In this document: piece after piece, positions 43,318 through 52,492 of the stretch
How positions within the stretch are numbered: the first letter of the stretch is position 1
How the letters are laid out: every line of letters starts with the position of its first letter
Assembly: GCA_015233895.1 (NCBI GenBank)
Contig: JADFXG010000013.1
Coordinates: forward strand, 1-64,000
Length of the DNA: 64,000 nucleotides
Origin: Nitrospirota bacterium
GTDB lineage: Bacteria > Nitrospirota > Thermodesulfovibrionia > Thermodesulfovibrionales > Magnetobacteriaceae
Direction of reading: 5' to 3'
The notes under the pieces: model-generated
Databases searched by the model: none
What the model was told of the DNA's origin: nothing
The model's input: the letters and a program-made list of their open reading frames with translations, nothing else
Position numbers and translations under genes: made by a program

Positions 43318-43987
43318 TGCCATAGAGGGTATATTAGGTGCGGCAAAGTCTCAGCGCCACCTGCGCTATCACCTGTATGCTGCCGCTTTTGTGTTGCTAT
43401 TTTGCTATGTCCTTGGTATAACCAAAATCGAGTTTCTTATTATTGCTGTAACAATCATGTTAGTCATTGCGCTTGAGTTGATTAATACAAGCATAGAGAC
43501 CACGGTGAATTTGCTGTCACCGGAGATAAATGAATTAGCAAGGGTGGCAAAGGACGTTGCAGCAGGGGCTGTACTTACCATTGCAGTAGGAGCGGCAGTT
43601 ATAGGCTATATAATTTTGTTTCCATACCTGGTCACATTTTTTAACAATGGACTAACTGTTGCCACTCACGGTGGTAACGATATTGCGGTGCTTGCCTTGT
43701 TAATTGTTATTATTTTAGTGGTAATTATTAAAGCCCTCACTAAAAGTGGACATCCGCTGAGGGGTGGAATGACAAGCGGCCATGCCGCTGTTGCTTTTTC
43801 CATTTGGGTATCTATCACGCTTATAACTAAAAATCTGCTTGCCTCAGTGTTTGCTCTTTTTGCAGCTCTTATGATAGCACAAAGCAGGGTTGCGACAAGG
43901 GTGCATACTAAATGGGAGGTTTTTATTGGCGCAACAATTGGTTCTTTAATTACGTATGTGCTTTTTAGATTGTTTTCCCATGTATGA
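43283..43987 (+). CDS. Diacylglycerol kinase fused to a PAP2-type phosphatase
   Basis: About 234 residues. The N-terminal part is a DgkA/UdpK-like membrane kinase with SANNAIEGILGAAKSQRHLR, LELINTSIETTVNLLSPE and ARVAKDVAAGAVL (catalytic Glu and Asn region). After a further helix the C-terminal half is PAP2-like: KSGHPLRGGMTSGHAAVAF (KxxxxxxRP and SGH motifs, modified) and SRVATRVHTKWEVFIGATIG (final SRxxxxxH). The likely role is undecaprenol or diacylglycerol recycling by kinase and phosphatase. The frame opens at 43220, but GTG 43283 has an AAGAAGAGGAAG ribosome site at the right distance. It overlaps ybeY by 35 bases. Confidence 0.82.
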   Translation: MPLRRWLESANNAIEGILGAAKSQRHLRYHLYAAAFVLLFCYVLGITKIEFLIIAVTIMLVIALELINTSIETTVNLLSPEINELARVAKDVAAGAVLTIAVGAAVIGYIILFPYLVTFFNNGLTVATHGGNDIAVLALLIVIILVVIIKALTKSGHPLRGGMTSGHAAVAFSIWVSITLITKNLLASVFALFAALMIAQSRVATRVHTKWEVFIGATIGSLITYVLFRLFSHV

Positions 43988-43997
43988 TTCAAAAATG

Positions 43998-45715
43998 TTA
44001 TTTTCGGCCATCAAGTGCATAAATAGTTATCTTTTCTGTTTTACCCTTAACAACTACAGAACCTAAAGGACGTATTAAGTAGTCCCCTGTGGATTTAATC
44101 AGGGTAGCGCTGCTTACGATAATTTTTGCTTTAAACTCTTCATTTTTTGTAAGCGTCTCAAGTCTTGAAGCAACGTTGACACCGTCCCCTATTACTGTGT
44201 AGTTAAGCCTGGACTTAGAGCCCATGTTTCCTGCTAATACAATGTCTGTGTTTATCCCGATACCTATGTCAAGGGGCAAAAAGCCCATCTGTTCAATTTC
44301 TTTGTTTAAACTGCTCAGAGCCTCCACCATGTCTAAAGCTGAGTTAAGGGCCCTGTCGGTATCGTCGGGGTTGCCGATAGGAGCACCATACAGAGCCATG
44401 ATGGCATCTCCTATGTATTTATCTATGACACCGCCATATTTTTCTATTATAGCACTCATCTCTGTTATATACATGTTTAAGAGACGAAGGGTTTCCTTAG
44501 GCGTAAGGTTTTCGCTTATTGTCGTAAAATTTCTTATATCAGAAAACAATATGGTTACCTCACGTTCCTCACCGCCGAGTTCGACCTGCTTTTTAAGCAG
44601 TTCATGGGCAATAGGGGCAGAAACAACCTTTCCGAGTAAGTCGGCCACCAGTTCCTTTTCCTCAAGCCCTATGCTCATGCTATTAAAGGCCTCGGCAAGT
44701 TCACCTATTTCGTCCCTGTGCCGGATTTCCACCCGATGGGTGTAGATACCTTTAGCGATTTTTCTTACACCTTCAACAAGAATACTTACCGGCCTGGTAA
44801 CAGTTCTGGCTATGCGTAACGATGCAAGGATGGAAAGAAGCAAGGTAAGAGCAAAAAACACGTATAGAGCCCTTCTTAACCTGTAAAATGGTTTGAGGAC
44901 ATCGTTTAGTGAGCGCTGAAGAGCTGTTATTATTGAGTAACCATTAGCATTATGCAAAGTAGTTATTGCCGTAACATATTTGTCGCCTCCATAGTTTACC
45001 TCCAGTGTCTTTACTTTTTTGATGTCAACGTTAGAAATAGTTTGAAGCAGGGTTTGAGAGTCTTGTTTAGTTAAAGTTGATGCGATAACAGGCTGGTTCT
45101 CTTTCCGGCTCGTATTTATAATGGTTACATCCGCTAAGATAAAATTTTTTAGCTCAGAAAGCAGAGCATCATCTATTACAAATCCTGTACATAACCAGTC
45201 GATAGGGTCTGGGGCAAGAAGAGGCACTATAATAATCTGGTACGTTTTTCCGTCCATTGTGACAATTGCCGATGCCTCACCATGGTTTTCGGCCTCAGTT
45301 AACGCCTCATTCAACGTATCAGGCACCCGCGTATTATCTTTTACAGTTTCCGAGTGCATCGTACTTGCCAAAACAGTGTGATCCATGGATATGAGCATCA
45401 CCAGATGAGAATTTATGCGGATTTTCAAGTTTTCAAGTACGGATACGATTGTTTCGTGGTCAGAGGTTGTAATAGCGTTTTTAAAAGCAAAATCCATTGA
45501 AAGAAGATGGGTCATCTGTCCAAGCTGCCGGGCTCTTCTGAGCATAAGTTCAATAAACACACGTCCACCTATGGAGAGGTTTTCATAAATCTGGGTTTTA
45601 GCATTATCTATCGTAACAGTATCTATAAAAACTATAGTAACAAGCTGAACAAAGCCAAGGAGGGTTAAAATAAAGAAAAGAATTCTTGAGTTAAAACGGC
45701 GAAAAAAAAAGTCAT
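43998..45715 (-). CDS. Membrane-bound class III nucleotidyl cyclase, out of frame at a T9 run
   Basis: The uninterrupted coding part is 43998-45560 (520 codons from GTG 45560): a periplasmic sensor, a membrane helix (VFFALTLLLSILASLRIA), HAMP (about residues 245-300) and a class III cyclase with VTILFSDIRNFTTIS, IDKYIGDAIMALYG (metal Asp residues and Lys) and NYTVIGDGVNVASRLE. The frame is open back to 45716 and encodes the missing first helix (SRILFFILTLLGFVQLVTIVF) but without a start. ATG 45715 is one base away and is separated from it by T9 (45702-45710). A tenth T would join them. Cyclase product is probably cAMP. Confidence 0.8.
45702..45710 (-). repeat. T9 homopolymer at the cyclase start
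   Basis: On the minus strand, ATG AC is followed by nine T and then CGCC. With nine T the ATG frame stops after 16 codons. With ten T it runs into the full-length cyclase, including its N-terminal membrane helix. Confidence 0.65.
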
Positions 45716-45716
45716 A

Positions 45717-46418
45717 TTAGTGATAAAGTCCCACCCCACCTAATACGGGGGCACGCCTTGAGCTCCATTGATGTGTAAGGTGCAGTGTAAAGTTAACACT
45801 GGTGTCTTTGTTATTAACTACGGAGACCTTCATTGTTTGTCCCGGAGACTTAGGATCCAGGTTTGGATGCCAAATGGCTACATCATATTGGCCATCCGGC
45901 AAATTATTTATGGTCATTTTACCTTGAGAATCGCTTCTTGCAAAATATGGTGTTTCCAGGACATAGATATATGCTTTCATCCAGTCGTGAATATTACATC
46001 CAATAACTACCACACCAGGTTTGTCAAAAAGCACTTTGTTTTCGGCTTTAACACCAGGGGGATACAAGGGAATTTCAAATGTTTTTGCAGGAGAAAAGGA
46101 GTAAATGTGATGGCGGATTTTATCATTATTGGGAAATGACACAGTAGTGCCAACCTGTATAGGTGTTACATAGTCTATAAATTCTTTGTCAACCTGGTCA
46201 ATAATAACAGTTACCTGAGGTTTTGACTCTTTAACAGTAAAAGAAGTGGGGGTTGCTGTTACAACTGCAAATTCTACTGGTTTGCCCTCAGTATCGGTAA
46301 CAAGCGCTTTCAGATTTGCGCCATAACAGTTGGATACTAAAACTACAATAAAGAAAAAACTAATGGTTATCTCAGTAAAAATCATAAAATAGTTATTTTT
46401 TTTCATACAATTTCTCAT
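45717..46418 (-). CDS. Exported cupredoxin-type protein (methylamine-utilization-like)
   Basis: A 233-residue protein with a signal peptide (about residues 13-33). An N-terminal carboxypeptidase-regulatory-like region (LKALVTDTEGKPVEFAVVTATP) leads into a plastocyanin-like fold with FPNNDKIRHHIYSFSPAKTFEIPL and VVVIGCNIHDWMKAYIYV, which supply the His, Cys and His/Met copper ligands, followed by a second beta region (KMTINNLPDGQYDVAIWHPN). It may carry electrons or sense copper in the periplasm. It is between an outer-membrane protein and a cyclase whose ATG lies one base after its stop, so the three genes form a unit. Confidence 0.85.
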   Translation of the reverse strand: MRNCMKKNNYFMIFTEITISFFFIVVLVSNCYGANLKALVTDTEGKPVEFAVVTATPTSFTVKESKPQVTVIIDQVDKEFIDYVTPIQVGTTVSFPNNDKIRHHIYSFSPAKTFEIPLYPPGVKAENKVLFDKPGVVVIGCNIHDWMKAYIYVLETPYFARSDSQGKMTINNLPDGQYDVAIWHPNLDPKSPGQTMKVSVVNNKDTSVNFTLHLTHQWSSRRAPVLGGVGLYH

Positions 46419-46436
46419 TGTAATATACCTCTTCTT

Positions 46437-47354
46437 TTAAAAACTATACATAATAGCAAACTTTGCAATGTTTTCATAATAATTCCACCCACTGGAACGT
46501 CCTAAAATACGTGAATAATCGGTATTTAAAGATAAATGTCCGCTCAGGGCATAGCTGGCTCCAAGTAAAAGCTGATGGGAGAATCCGTGCATCTTGTATG
46601 TCCACAAGGTTTCCCCATAAGCATCATCAAGAATGTTTGCCTTAGAAAACCTTTTAATAGCCCTGATATACTCCGCACCTGCTGAGGAGAGGAAATCACC
46701 AGTATTGTAAAAATAACCCGGAGTGATAACTAAACGGGGAGCAACAAGAAAGTTTGCTATAAGTGAAATCCTCTGGTTGTTGAGATCAAAAACGCGGCCT
46801 GAGGCACCCAGTTCAGCAGCATTAAGGTCTTTGCCCCTTCTTGCGGTAAACAGATACCCTGCCTGCAAGTCTATCCGCTCACCAAAGTATTTTCCGGCAT
46901 TAATACCGGCTGTATATATCATGCTGTCTCTGTTACTGTCACTTACGCTTAGATATGAGGCTGAGCCCTTCAGGGAAATCCAGGGAATTTCGTGGCCTAA
47001 ACCTAGTTTTTGTATTAAAACAAATGAAGGCCCTGCAACAACGCTATCCAACTTATGATATCTGCCAAATATCTCACTGGATATATCGGACGTAAGCCTT
47101 AATCTTGTATATTCACCAAGCTGATAATATCTGCCAAGGGAAATAGCTGGTGCTGTCACGAAATCTTCTCTTTTCTCATCAGGAATATATATATAATTTA
47201 TATTATCCCTGTACTGGGTAGACAGGCTGGCATCTATTATCCATTCCGCCCATTCAGCATGCGAGGTGGATGGAAACATAATTATCAATAAAAAGAGGGA
47301 TATACAAATGTTTAGAAGCCGGAATTTCCTAAAATTCTTCAAGGTAAACACCAT
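46437..47354 (-). CDS. Outer-membrane beta-barrel protein of unknown function
   Basis: A 305-residue protein with a signal peptide ending near residue 32 (TSHAEWAEW) and alternating-hydrophobicity strands throughout. It ends in Phe (KFAIMYSF), as barrel proteins do. No plug or peptidoglycan domain is seen. It starts the minus-strand set barrel - cupredoxin - cyclase, with 18 bases to the next gene. The same trio occurs in other Gram-negative bacteria as I recall, but its function is not known. Confidence 0.75.
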   Translation of the reverse strand: MVFTLKNFRKFRLLNICISLFLLIIMFPSTSHAEWAEWIIDASLSTQYRDNINYIYIPDEKREDFVTAPAISLGRYYQLGEYTRLRLTSDISSEIFGRYHKLDSVVAGPSFVLIQKLGLGHEIPWISLKGSASYLSVSDSNRDSMIYTAGINAGKYFGERIDLQAGYLFTARRGKDLNAAELGASGRVFDLNNQRISLIANFLVAPRLVITPGYFYNTGDFLSSAGAEYIRAIKRFSKANILDDAYGETLWTYKMHGFSHQLLLGASYALSGHLSLNTDYSRILGRSSGWNYYENIAKFAIMYSF

Positions 47355-47504
47355 CTTAGTTACCTCCGTATATAACTTATTTTGAAAAAGCCTAAAAAAG
47401 TGAACTCAGATTGTATGAAGTAGTGTACTCTAAGCTGGCCTCTGAAGTCAACATTTTATTTGTCAAGCTAAATGATATTCAACAGCATGAGAGAGTAAAT
47501 TCAT

Positions 47505-48590
47505 TTAATTACCGTCTTTTTCCCTTTCATCCCAGAATTCTTTAAGTCTTCTGATTTCATCCTCAACATCAAAAAAACGAGCAACTATATGCGGATCAAA
47601 ATGACTGCCGGCACACCTCTTAATCTCATCCATAGCCTTGTCAACAGGCCATGCCTCTTTGTATGGCCGTACCATGGTAAGAGCATCAAACACATCGGCT
47701 ACAGCCACGATTGCTGCGCTTTGTGGTATTTCTTTCCCTCTTAAACCCTTAGGATAACCCGTTCCGTCCCACCTCTCATGGTGATAGTAAGCAATGTCAG
47801 CAGACATCCTGAAAAGCGGCGTATTGCTCTTAGAGAGGATGCTGTGCCCGATTGAGCTGTGTGTCATCATTATTTTCCACTCTTCAGGGTCAAGTTTGGC
47901 AGGTTTTCTTAAAATACTGCCGGGCACTCCTATTTTACCTGTATCGTGCATTGCAGCTGCAAGTGCTATTATCTCAACCACTTCAACAGGCCATGCACAT
48001 GCCCTTGCTATTTCTACAGAATAAGAGGCCATTCTCCATATATGGCTTCCCGTATCAGAGTCGTTAAAGTGTCCTGCGTCTCCAAGCATAAATATTGCTG
48101 ACTCCTGGCTTTCCTGTAACTGCTTTGTGCGCCTCTTAACAGTCTCTTCACACAGCCGCTTTTGATTAAATATTTCTAAATGAGCTGCAACCCTGTGTAA
48201 TACAACAGACGGGGATACGGGTTTTGTGATGTAATCAACCCCTCCCGCTTCAAACCCGCGGGACTCATCTCCCACCTCTGCCAGTGAGGTTATAAAAATA
48301 ACCGGAATCTCTTCAGTCTCAGGGTTTTCTTTCAAACGGCAGCACGTATCGTATCCATCAATTCCCGGCATCATAACGTCCAGCAAAATCATATCTGGTT
48401 TTTCTCTTTGCGCTATATTCAAAGCCTCAGTGCCGTCTGTAGCAAAGGACAGTTTGTACGAATCTTTCAATATCTGCCTCATGGCTTGTCTGTTGCCGGC
48501 CTCATCGTCAACTACCAGAATATTAAACTTAAGGGGCGAGGCGCCCCCGCCGTAATGGGGTGAGGCACCCCCGTCGTAAATGCCTGTCAT
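47505..48590 (-). CDS. Response regulator with HD-GYP phosphodiesterase
   Basis: A 361-residue protein. The receiver (about 20-140) has VVDDEAGN and the phospho-acceptor in MILLDVMMPG (Asp about residue 70), with the signalling Lys in ITKPVSP. The output (about 170-340) is an HD-GYP c-di-GMP phosphodiesterase with AMHDTGKIGVPGSIL, HHERWDGTGYPKGLRG and VADVFDALT. The first 18 residues are an unusual extension made of two GGASP repeats, encoded by two palindromes. ATG 48590 overlaps the kinase gene's stop, so the pair is a likely two-component system. Confidence 0.93.
   Translation of the reverse strand: MTGIYDGGASPHYGGGASPLKFNILVVDDEAGNRQAMRQILKDSYKLSFATDGTEALNIAQREKPDMILLDVMMPGIDGYDTCCRLKENPETEEIPVIFITSLAEVGDESRGFEAGGVDYITKPVSPSVVLHRVAAHLEIFNQKRLCEETVKRRTKQLQESQESAIFMLGDAGHFNDSDTGSHIWRMASYSVEIARACAWPVEVVEIIALAAAMHDTGKIGVPGSILRKPAKLDPEEWKIMMTHSSIGHSILSKSNTPLFRMSADIAYYHHERWDGTGYPKGLRGKEIPQSAAIVAVADVFDALTMVRPYKEAWPVDKAMDEIKRCAGSHFDPHIVARFFDVEDEIRRLKEFWDEREKDGN
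48533..48571. repeat. Two covarying palindromes inside the HD-GYP gene
   Basis: GGGGCG-agg-CGCCCC (48533-48547) and GGGGTG-agg-CACCCC (48557-48571), followed by matching flanks CCGCCGTAA and CCGTCGTAA. The two copies differ by one stem base pair, C:G against T:A, so the hairpin is conserved. They encode the GGASP repeats at the N-terminus of the HD-GYP protein. Confidence 0.75.
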
Positions 48591-49765
48591 TGTAACTCTC
48601 CATCAGGTTTAACAAGCGGCAGGTTTATAGTAAACTGCGCTCCGCCCTCTATATTTGATACTGAAATGCTACCGTTCATCTTATTCTCTATAATGGCTTT
48701 AGACATGTAGAGCCCTATCCCTGTGCCACTTTTCCCTTTGGTGGTTACATACGGCTCAAATAGTTTATCTGCTATCGAATCGTCTATGCCGCCTCCATTG
48801 TCGCTTATGCGTGCAACCACGTTATTGTCTCCCTCACTTATATCAATCGTAATCAAACCCTCTTCTTTAACGGACACCCCCTTTTTGCGTTCTGTATTTA
48901 TCGCGTCACGGCTGTTATTTATCAGATTTAAAATAACCTGTTTTAATTCATTACGATAACCTGTTGTATATATGCGACATGTTTCCGGAGTGTTAATCCG
49001 CACGCAGATGTCGTTCTTTTTCAGCATATCAGAGAACAGATGAATGACCTCATAAAAGGCCTCAGTCACGTCAAAAGTATCTTGTCTGCCAGATGGCTTT
49101 AGAAAGTTTTGGAAATCCTCTACTGTGTGGGACATAAGCTTAATAAGCCCCATACATTGACTGACAGATTGTTTAAGATAATCTTTAGTTACCTCTCCTG
49201 CCTCAAAAGCCTCCTCAACGTCCTGCACTATAAGCCCCAGGGAATTTAGCGGCTGCCTCCACTGATGGGCAATAGCGCCTATCATTTCGCCCGTGGCTGC
49301 CATCTTTGACTGCTGAATCAGCATCTGCTCATCCATTCTTCGCCTGTTAACCTCTATCTCCACCTGTTTTTCCAGATGCCGCTGCAGATTATAAAGTTTC
49401 AGATGGGTCTCGATTCTTGAGATAACCTCATCGCTTTGAAAAGGTTTGCAAACATAATCTACAGCACCGCTTTTAAACGCGTTAACTTTTTCGGTGGTGT
49501 CAGTAAGGGCGCTGATAAAAATTACCGGAATATCAGAAATTTCCGGTATGGCTTTGAGTTTCTTACACGCCTCATATCCGTCCATCTCTGGCATTATAAT
49601 GTCAAGAAGTATCAAGTCCGGCTGTACACTCTTAGCCGCTTCAAGTGCCATAATGCCGCTTGCAGCAAACGACAGCCTGTACTTATCCTGAAGTATCTGC
49701 CTCAGCAACTGTCTGCTGCCGGATTCATCATCCACTATCAACACGGTGCATCTGTTGTCTGCCAT
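48587..49765 (-). CDS. Receiver-histidine kinase hybrid
   Basis: About 392 residues. The N-terminal receiver has LIVDDESGSRQ, LILLDIIMPEMDG (Asp about residue 54) and VCKPFQ. A coiled-coil follows, then the His-containing dimerisation helix IGAIAHQWRQPLNSLG, N-box LNLINNSRDAI, G1 ISDNGGGIDDSI, and GKSGTGIGLYMSKAI. No membrane segment, so it is cytoplasmic. The open frame begins at 49825, but ATG 49765 has AGGAGG at the right distance. It overlaps the HD-GYP regulator by four bases and probably phosphorylates it. Confidence 0.92.
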   Translation of the reverse strand: MADNRCTVLIVDDESGSRQLLRQILQDKYRLSFAASGIMALEAAKSVQPDLILLDIIMPEMDGYEACKKLKAIPEISDIPVIFISALTDTTEKVNAFKSGAVDYVCKPFQSDEVISRIETHLKLYNLQRHLEKQVEIEVNRRRMDEQMLIQQSKMAATGEMIGAIAHQWRQPLNSLGLIVQDVEEAFEAGEVTKDYLKQSVSQCMGLIKLMSHTVEDFQNFLKPSGRQDTFDVTEAFYEVIHLFSDMLKKNDICVRINTPETCRIYTTGYRNELKQVILNLINNSRDAINTERKKGVSVKEEGLITIDISEGDNNVVARISDNGGGIDDSIADKLFEPYVTTKGKSGTGIGLYMSKAIIENKMNGSISVSNIEGGAQFTINLPLVKPDGELQ

Positions 49766-49889
49766 CTCAGACCTCCTGCAATTATTCTCCTGAAGCTCCT
49801 GTTTATTAAGCAGATAGTATATCATTTTAGGAATTGATTAGGGTAAGGGATATTATTGAAAATTTACGTCCTTTGGAAAAAAACTGATA

Positions 49890-52001
49890 CTACATGCTGT
49901 TTACTGTGCGGCCAAATCCATCCGGCTCAAAACCATAACTAAACATGGCAGATAGTATATCCTGTCTTTGCATATTGCCTTCAAGCAGGTATCTGATTTC
50001 ATCAACAGTCCGTTTATTTTTAGGATTTTCAAGATTCTTCGACACCCTCAGCACCTCCTCTATGGTAGTTACCCCCTCGACTGCTTTCAAAAAACCATCC
50101 TCCACAAGCGAGGTCATCCCATAACGTCTGGCAATGTTTTCCGCCTCTTTTGACACTGCACCCTGTAACACTGCCCGTTTTATCTCATCATTCATGCAAA
50201 GCAGCTCGTGAATTGCTATCATGCCCTTAAACCCTGTGTTATTACACTTTTTGCACCCGCTGCCCCTGGAAAAACGTATCTTACCGTTTTTAATATCTGT
50301 TTCCACATCATGAATAAATAACGTGAAAAACTCAAGTTCCTCCCATCCCGGAGTATATTCCACCTTACAGCCGGGACAAACTACTCTGACCAGTCTTTGC
50401 CCCAGTATGGAGACCAGTGTTGAAGACAACAGAAACGGCCTGATTCCCATATCAAACAGTCTGGCTATGGCTGACGCTGCATCATTGGTATGAAGCGTTG
50501 TAAAGAGCAGGTGGCCGGTTAATCCAGCCGTTAATGCCACCGAGGCGGATTCATGATCCCGCATTTCACCAAACATTATAATGTCAGGGTCCTGCCTTAG
50601 TGCCGCTTTTATCCCCTTACTGTACGATGTTTCCCTTGAATCATCAGACCCTACCCGTACCTGTGATACCCCGTCAATCAAATACTCAGGGGGGTCCTCA
50701 AGTGTTAGTATGCTGATGTCTTCACGGTTTAGGTAATCAAGGGTTGAGTAAAGCGTGGTGCTCTTACCAGAGCCCGTAGGCCCAGTCACTATCACAATCC
50801 CTGAGGACATAGAGCACACGATTCGATACTTCTCGATAAGGTTTTTAAACATACCAAGTTTTTCAAATGTAGGCACTACCTCAGCCTGAATTAAAATCCG
50901 TAACACCATCTTATCACCATAAACAGTAGGAATTACGGCTATTCTTAAGTCTGCCTCAATGTCTTTGTCCTCATAATAAACCCGCTTTCGGTCATCCACT
51001 ATCATGTTTGGCACATGTGAATCTTTAAACCTGAAAAAATTCTTCAAACCCCTTACAAACGCAGCATTCAGTGTCTTTGGCAAACCAGGCTGTTCTATCA
51101 ATATGCCGTCTATACGGAAACGGATTCTGAGATTGTGCTTTGAGGGTTCGATATGAATGTCTGAAGCGCAGGAATCTAATGCTCTCATTAAAAGCTGCAT
51201 AAAAATATTCATATTGTGGTTTGATGAGTAGTACTTAGTGCCAACAGTAAGAACATCGGTAGCAGCCGAGGATTCCACTACAACTTTTTGTGATAATGAT
51301 ACGGCATCTTTATTGTCATAAACATGCGGAATAAACTCCAATATTTCATTTAAGCTGGCAAAAGCAAATTCCACGCTCAACGTACGTTTAGTCTTGTCAC
51401 CGCAGGCAGCCAAAGAACTTGTTATTTCTCTTGCCATGTAGTTTTTAATCTTTTGCATATTTTTTATATCAAATTCAGAAATAATACATTGGTAAACCAC
51501 TGTTGATGGCTCTCCCTGGTACTTCTTATAAGGAATAAATCTGTTTTCCATTAAAGTCTTCTGTGAAAAAGTGAAAAACAGTTCAGGGTCAACCTCCGAC
51601 ATATCCGGCTTGATGCGCGGTATGTTGTTTTGTTTTGCTATGGTTTTAAGGAGTGTCTCTTCACTAATTAGTTTCAGGTCTTCTATTAAGAGAGTGCCAA
51701 GTTTCTTTTGAGGATTAACTTTCTGAATTTCTAAAACTTTTCTTAGTTGATCTTTAGTTATTTTCCTGTTAATAACAAGGTATTCACCAAGCGGGACATT
51801 TATCTTATTTAGTTGGATAAAAGATATTAACTGGTTGGATGTTAATATCTTTAATTCTATAAGTACGCTGCCCAAAAGGGCTACCTCGCCCTGTTCTCTT
51901 AACTGATTTTGTCTCTGCAGGGCCGACATCAGCTGCTTTTTGTTAATGACTCCGGAGTCAATCAGCATTTCACCGATTCGCCTCCTCCGCTCCGTTGCCA
52001 T
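49890..52001 (-). CDS. GspE/PilB-family assembly ATPase
   Basis: A 703-residue ATPase of type II secretion or type IV pilus assembly. The N-terminus has two or three MshEN-like repeats (RRRIGEMLIDSGVINKKQL, LGEYLVINRKITKDQL, LGTLLIEDLKLISEETL). The core has Walker A GPTGSGKST (about residues 408-416), LTLEDPPEYLI, Walker B IIMFGEMRDHESA, LHTNDAASAIARL, and a four-Cys zinc site (CPGC and CKKCNNTG). A long middle insert (about 130-260) is unusual. No pilin or secretin genes are near, so PilB or GspE cannot be assigned; the pilT genes at 23 kb favour a pilus. Confidence 0.85.
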   Translation of the reverse strand: MATERRRRIGEMLIDSGVINKKQLMSALQRQNQLREQGEVALLGSVLIELKILTSNQLISFIQLNKINVPLGEYLVINRKITKDQLRKVLEIQKVNPQKKLGTLLIEDLKLISEETLLKTIAKQNNIPRIKPDMSEVDPELFFTFSQKTLMENRFIPYKKYQGEPSTVVYQCIISEFDIKNMQKIKNYMAREITSSLAACGDKTKRTLSVEFAFASLNEILEFIPHVYDNKDAVSLSQKVVVESSAATDVLTVGTKYYSSNHNMNIFMQLLMRALDSCASDIHIEPSKHNLRIRFRIDGILIEQPGLPKTLNAAFVRGLKNFFRFKDSHVPNMIVDDRKRVYYEDKDIEADLRIAVIPTVYGDKMVLRILIQAEVVPTFEKLGMFKNLIEKYRIVCSMSSGIVIVTGPTGSGKSTTLYSTLDYLNREDISILTLEDPPEYLIDGVSQVRVGSDDSRETSYSKGIKAALRQDPDIIMFGEMRDHESASVALTAGLTGHLLFTTLHTNDAASAIARLFDMGIRPFLLSSTLVSILGQRLVRVVCPGCKVEYTPGWEELEFFTLFIHDVETDIKNGKIRFSRGSGCKKCNNTGFKGMIAIHELLCMNDEIKRAVLQGAVSKEAENIARRYGMTSLVEDGFLKAVEGVTTIEEVLRVSKNLENPKNKRTVDEIRYLLEGNMQRQDILSAMFSYGFEPDGFGRTVNSM

Positions 52002-52004
52002 GTT

Positions 52005-52280
52005 TTATCCTGTTCTGAAGTGCAGCTCATATGTGCTTTTTGAACTTATGTCCAGGGCATTTAGAGACTCTATAATCTTAATCATACCGGTCTCTTTGCC
52101 TGACTTGTTGCAATTAGCACATTCCTTATATCCGTCCGGTGAGTGGGCAAAGCGTATGAAGACATCGTCGCCTTTGACTGTTTCTGACACGATTTTACAC
52201 GTATCCTCGCCCTTGACTCTTTTTATTCGTACAACATGATCCAAATTAAGCAGCTCGAAATGCTCCGTTATTATCCACAT
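52005..52280 (-). CDS. Small protein upstream of the assembly ATPase
   Basis: About 91 residues, without a signal peptide: WIITEHFELLNLDHVVRIKRVK, then DVFIRFAHSPDGYKECANCNKSGKE with a single CxxC. No family recognised. The frame opens at 52298, but ATG 52280 has GGGGAGG nine bases upstream. It ends three bases before the ATPase start, so the two are probably expressed together. Confidence 0.65.
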   Translation of the reverse strand: MWIITEHFELLNLDHVVRIKRVKGEDTCKIVSETVKGDDVFIRFAHSPDGYKECANCNKSGKETGMIKIIESLNALDISSKSTYELHFRTG

Positions 52281-52492
52281 AAACGCAGACCTCCCCATTT
52301 ATAAACTAACCCGCCTGTTCCACATCAAAACCCAAGACCTTTCACATATGGAATAGCCGTTATCACACTATACATGACAACCCACAGATTCTAATAAAAA
52401 ACATATTGTATTGTCAAATTGCCATCTCCTGATGTAAAATTGTGGACATCATGTTTGCCATAGGTTGAAAATGCTTTAATAAAGGGGTTGAT

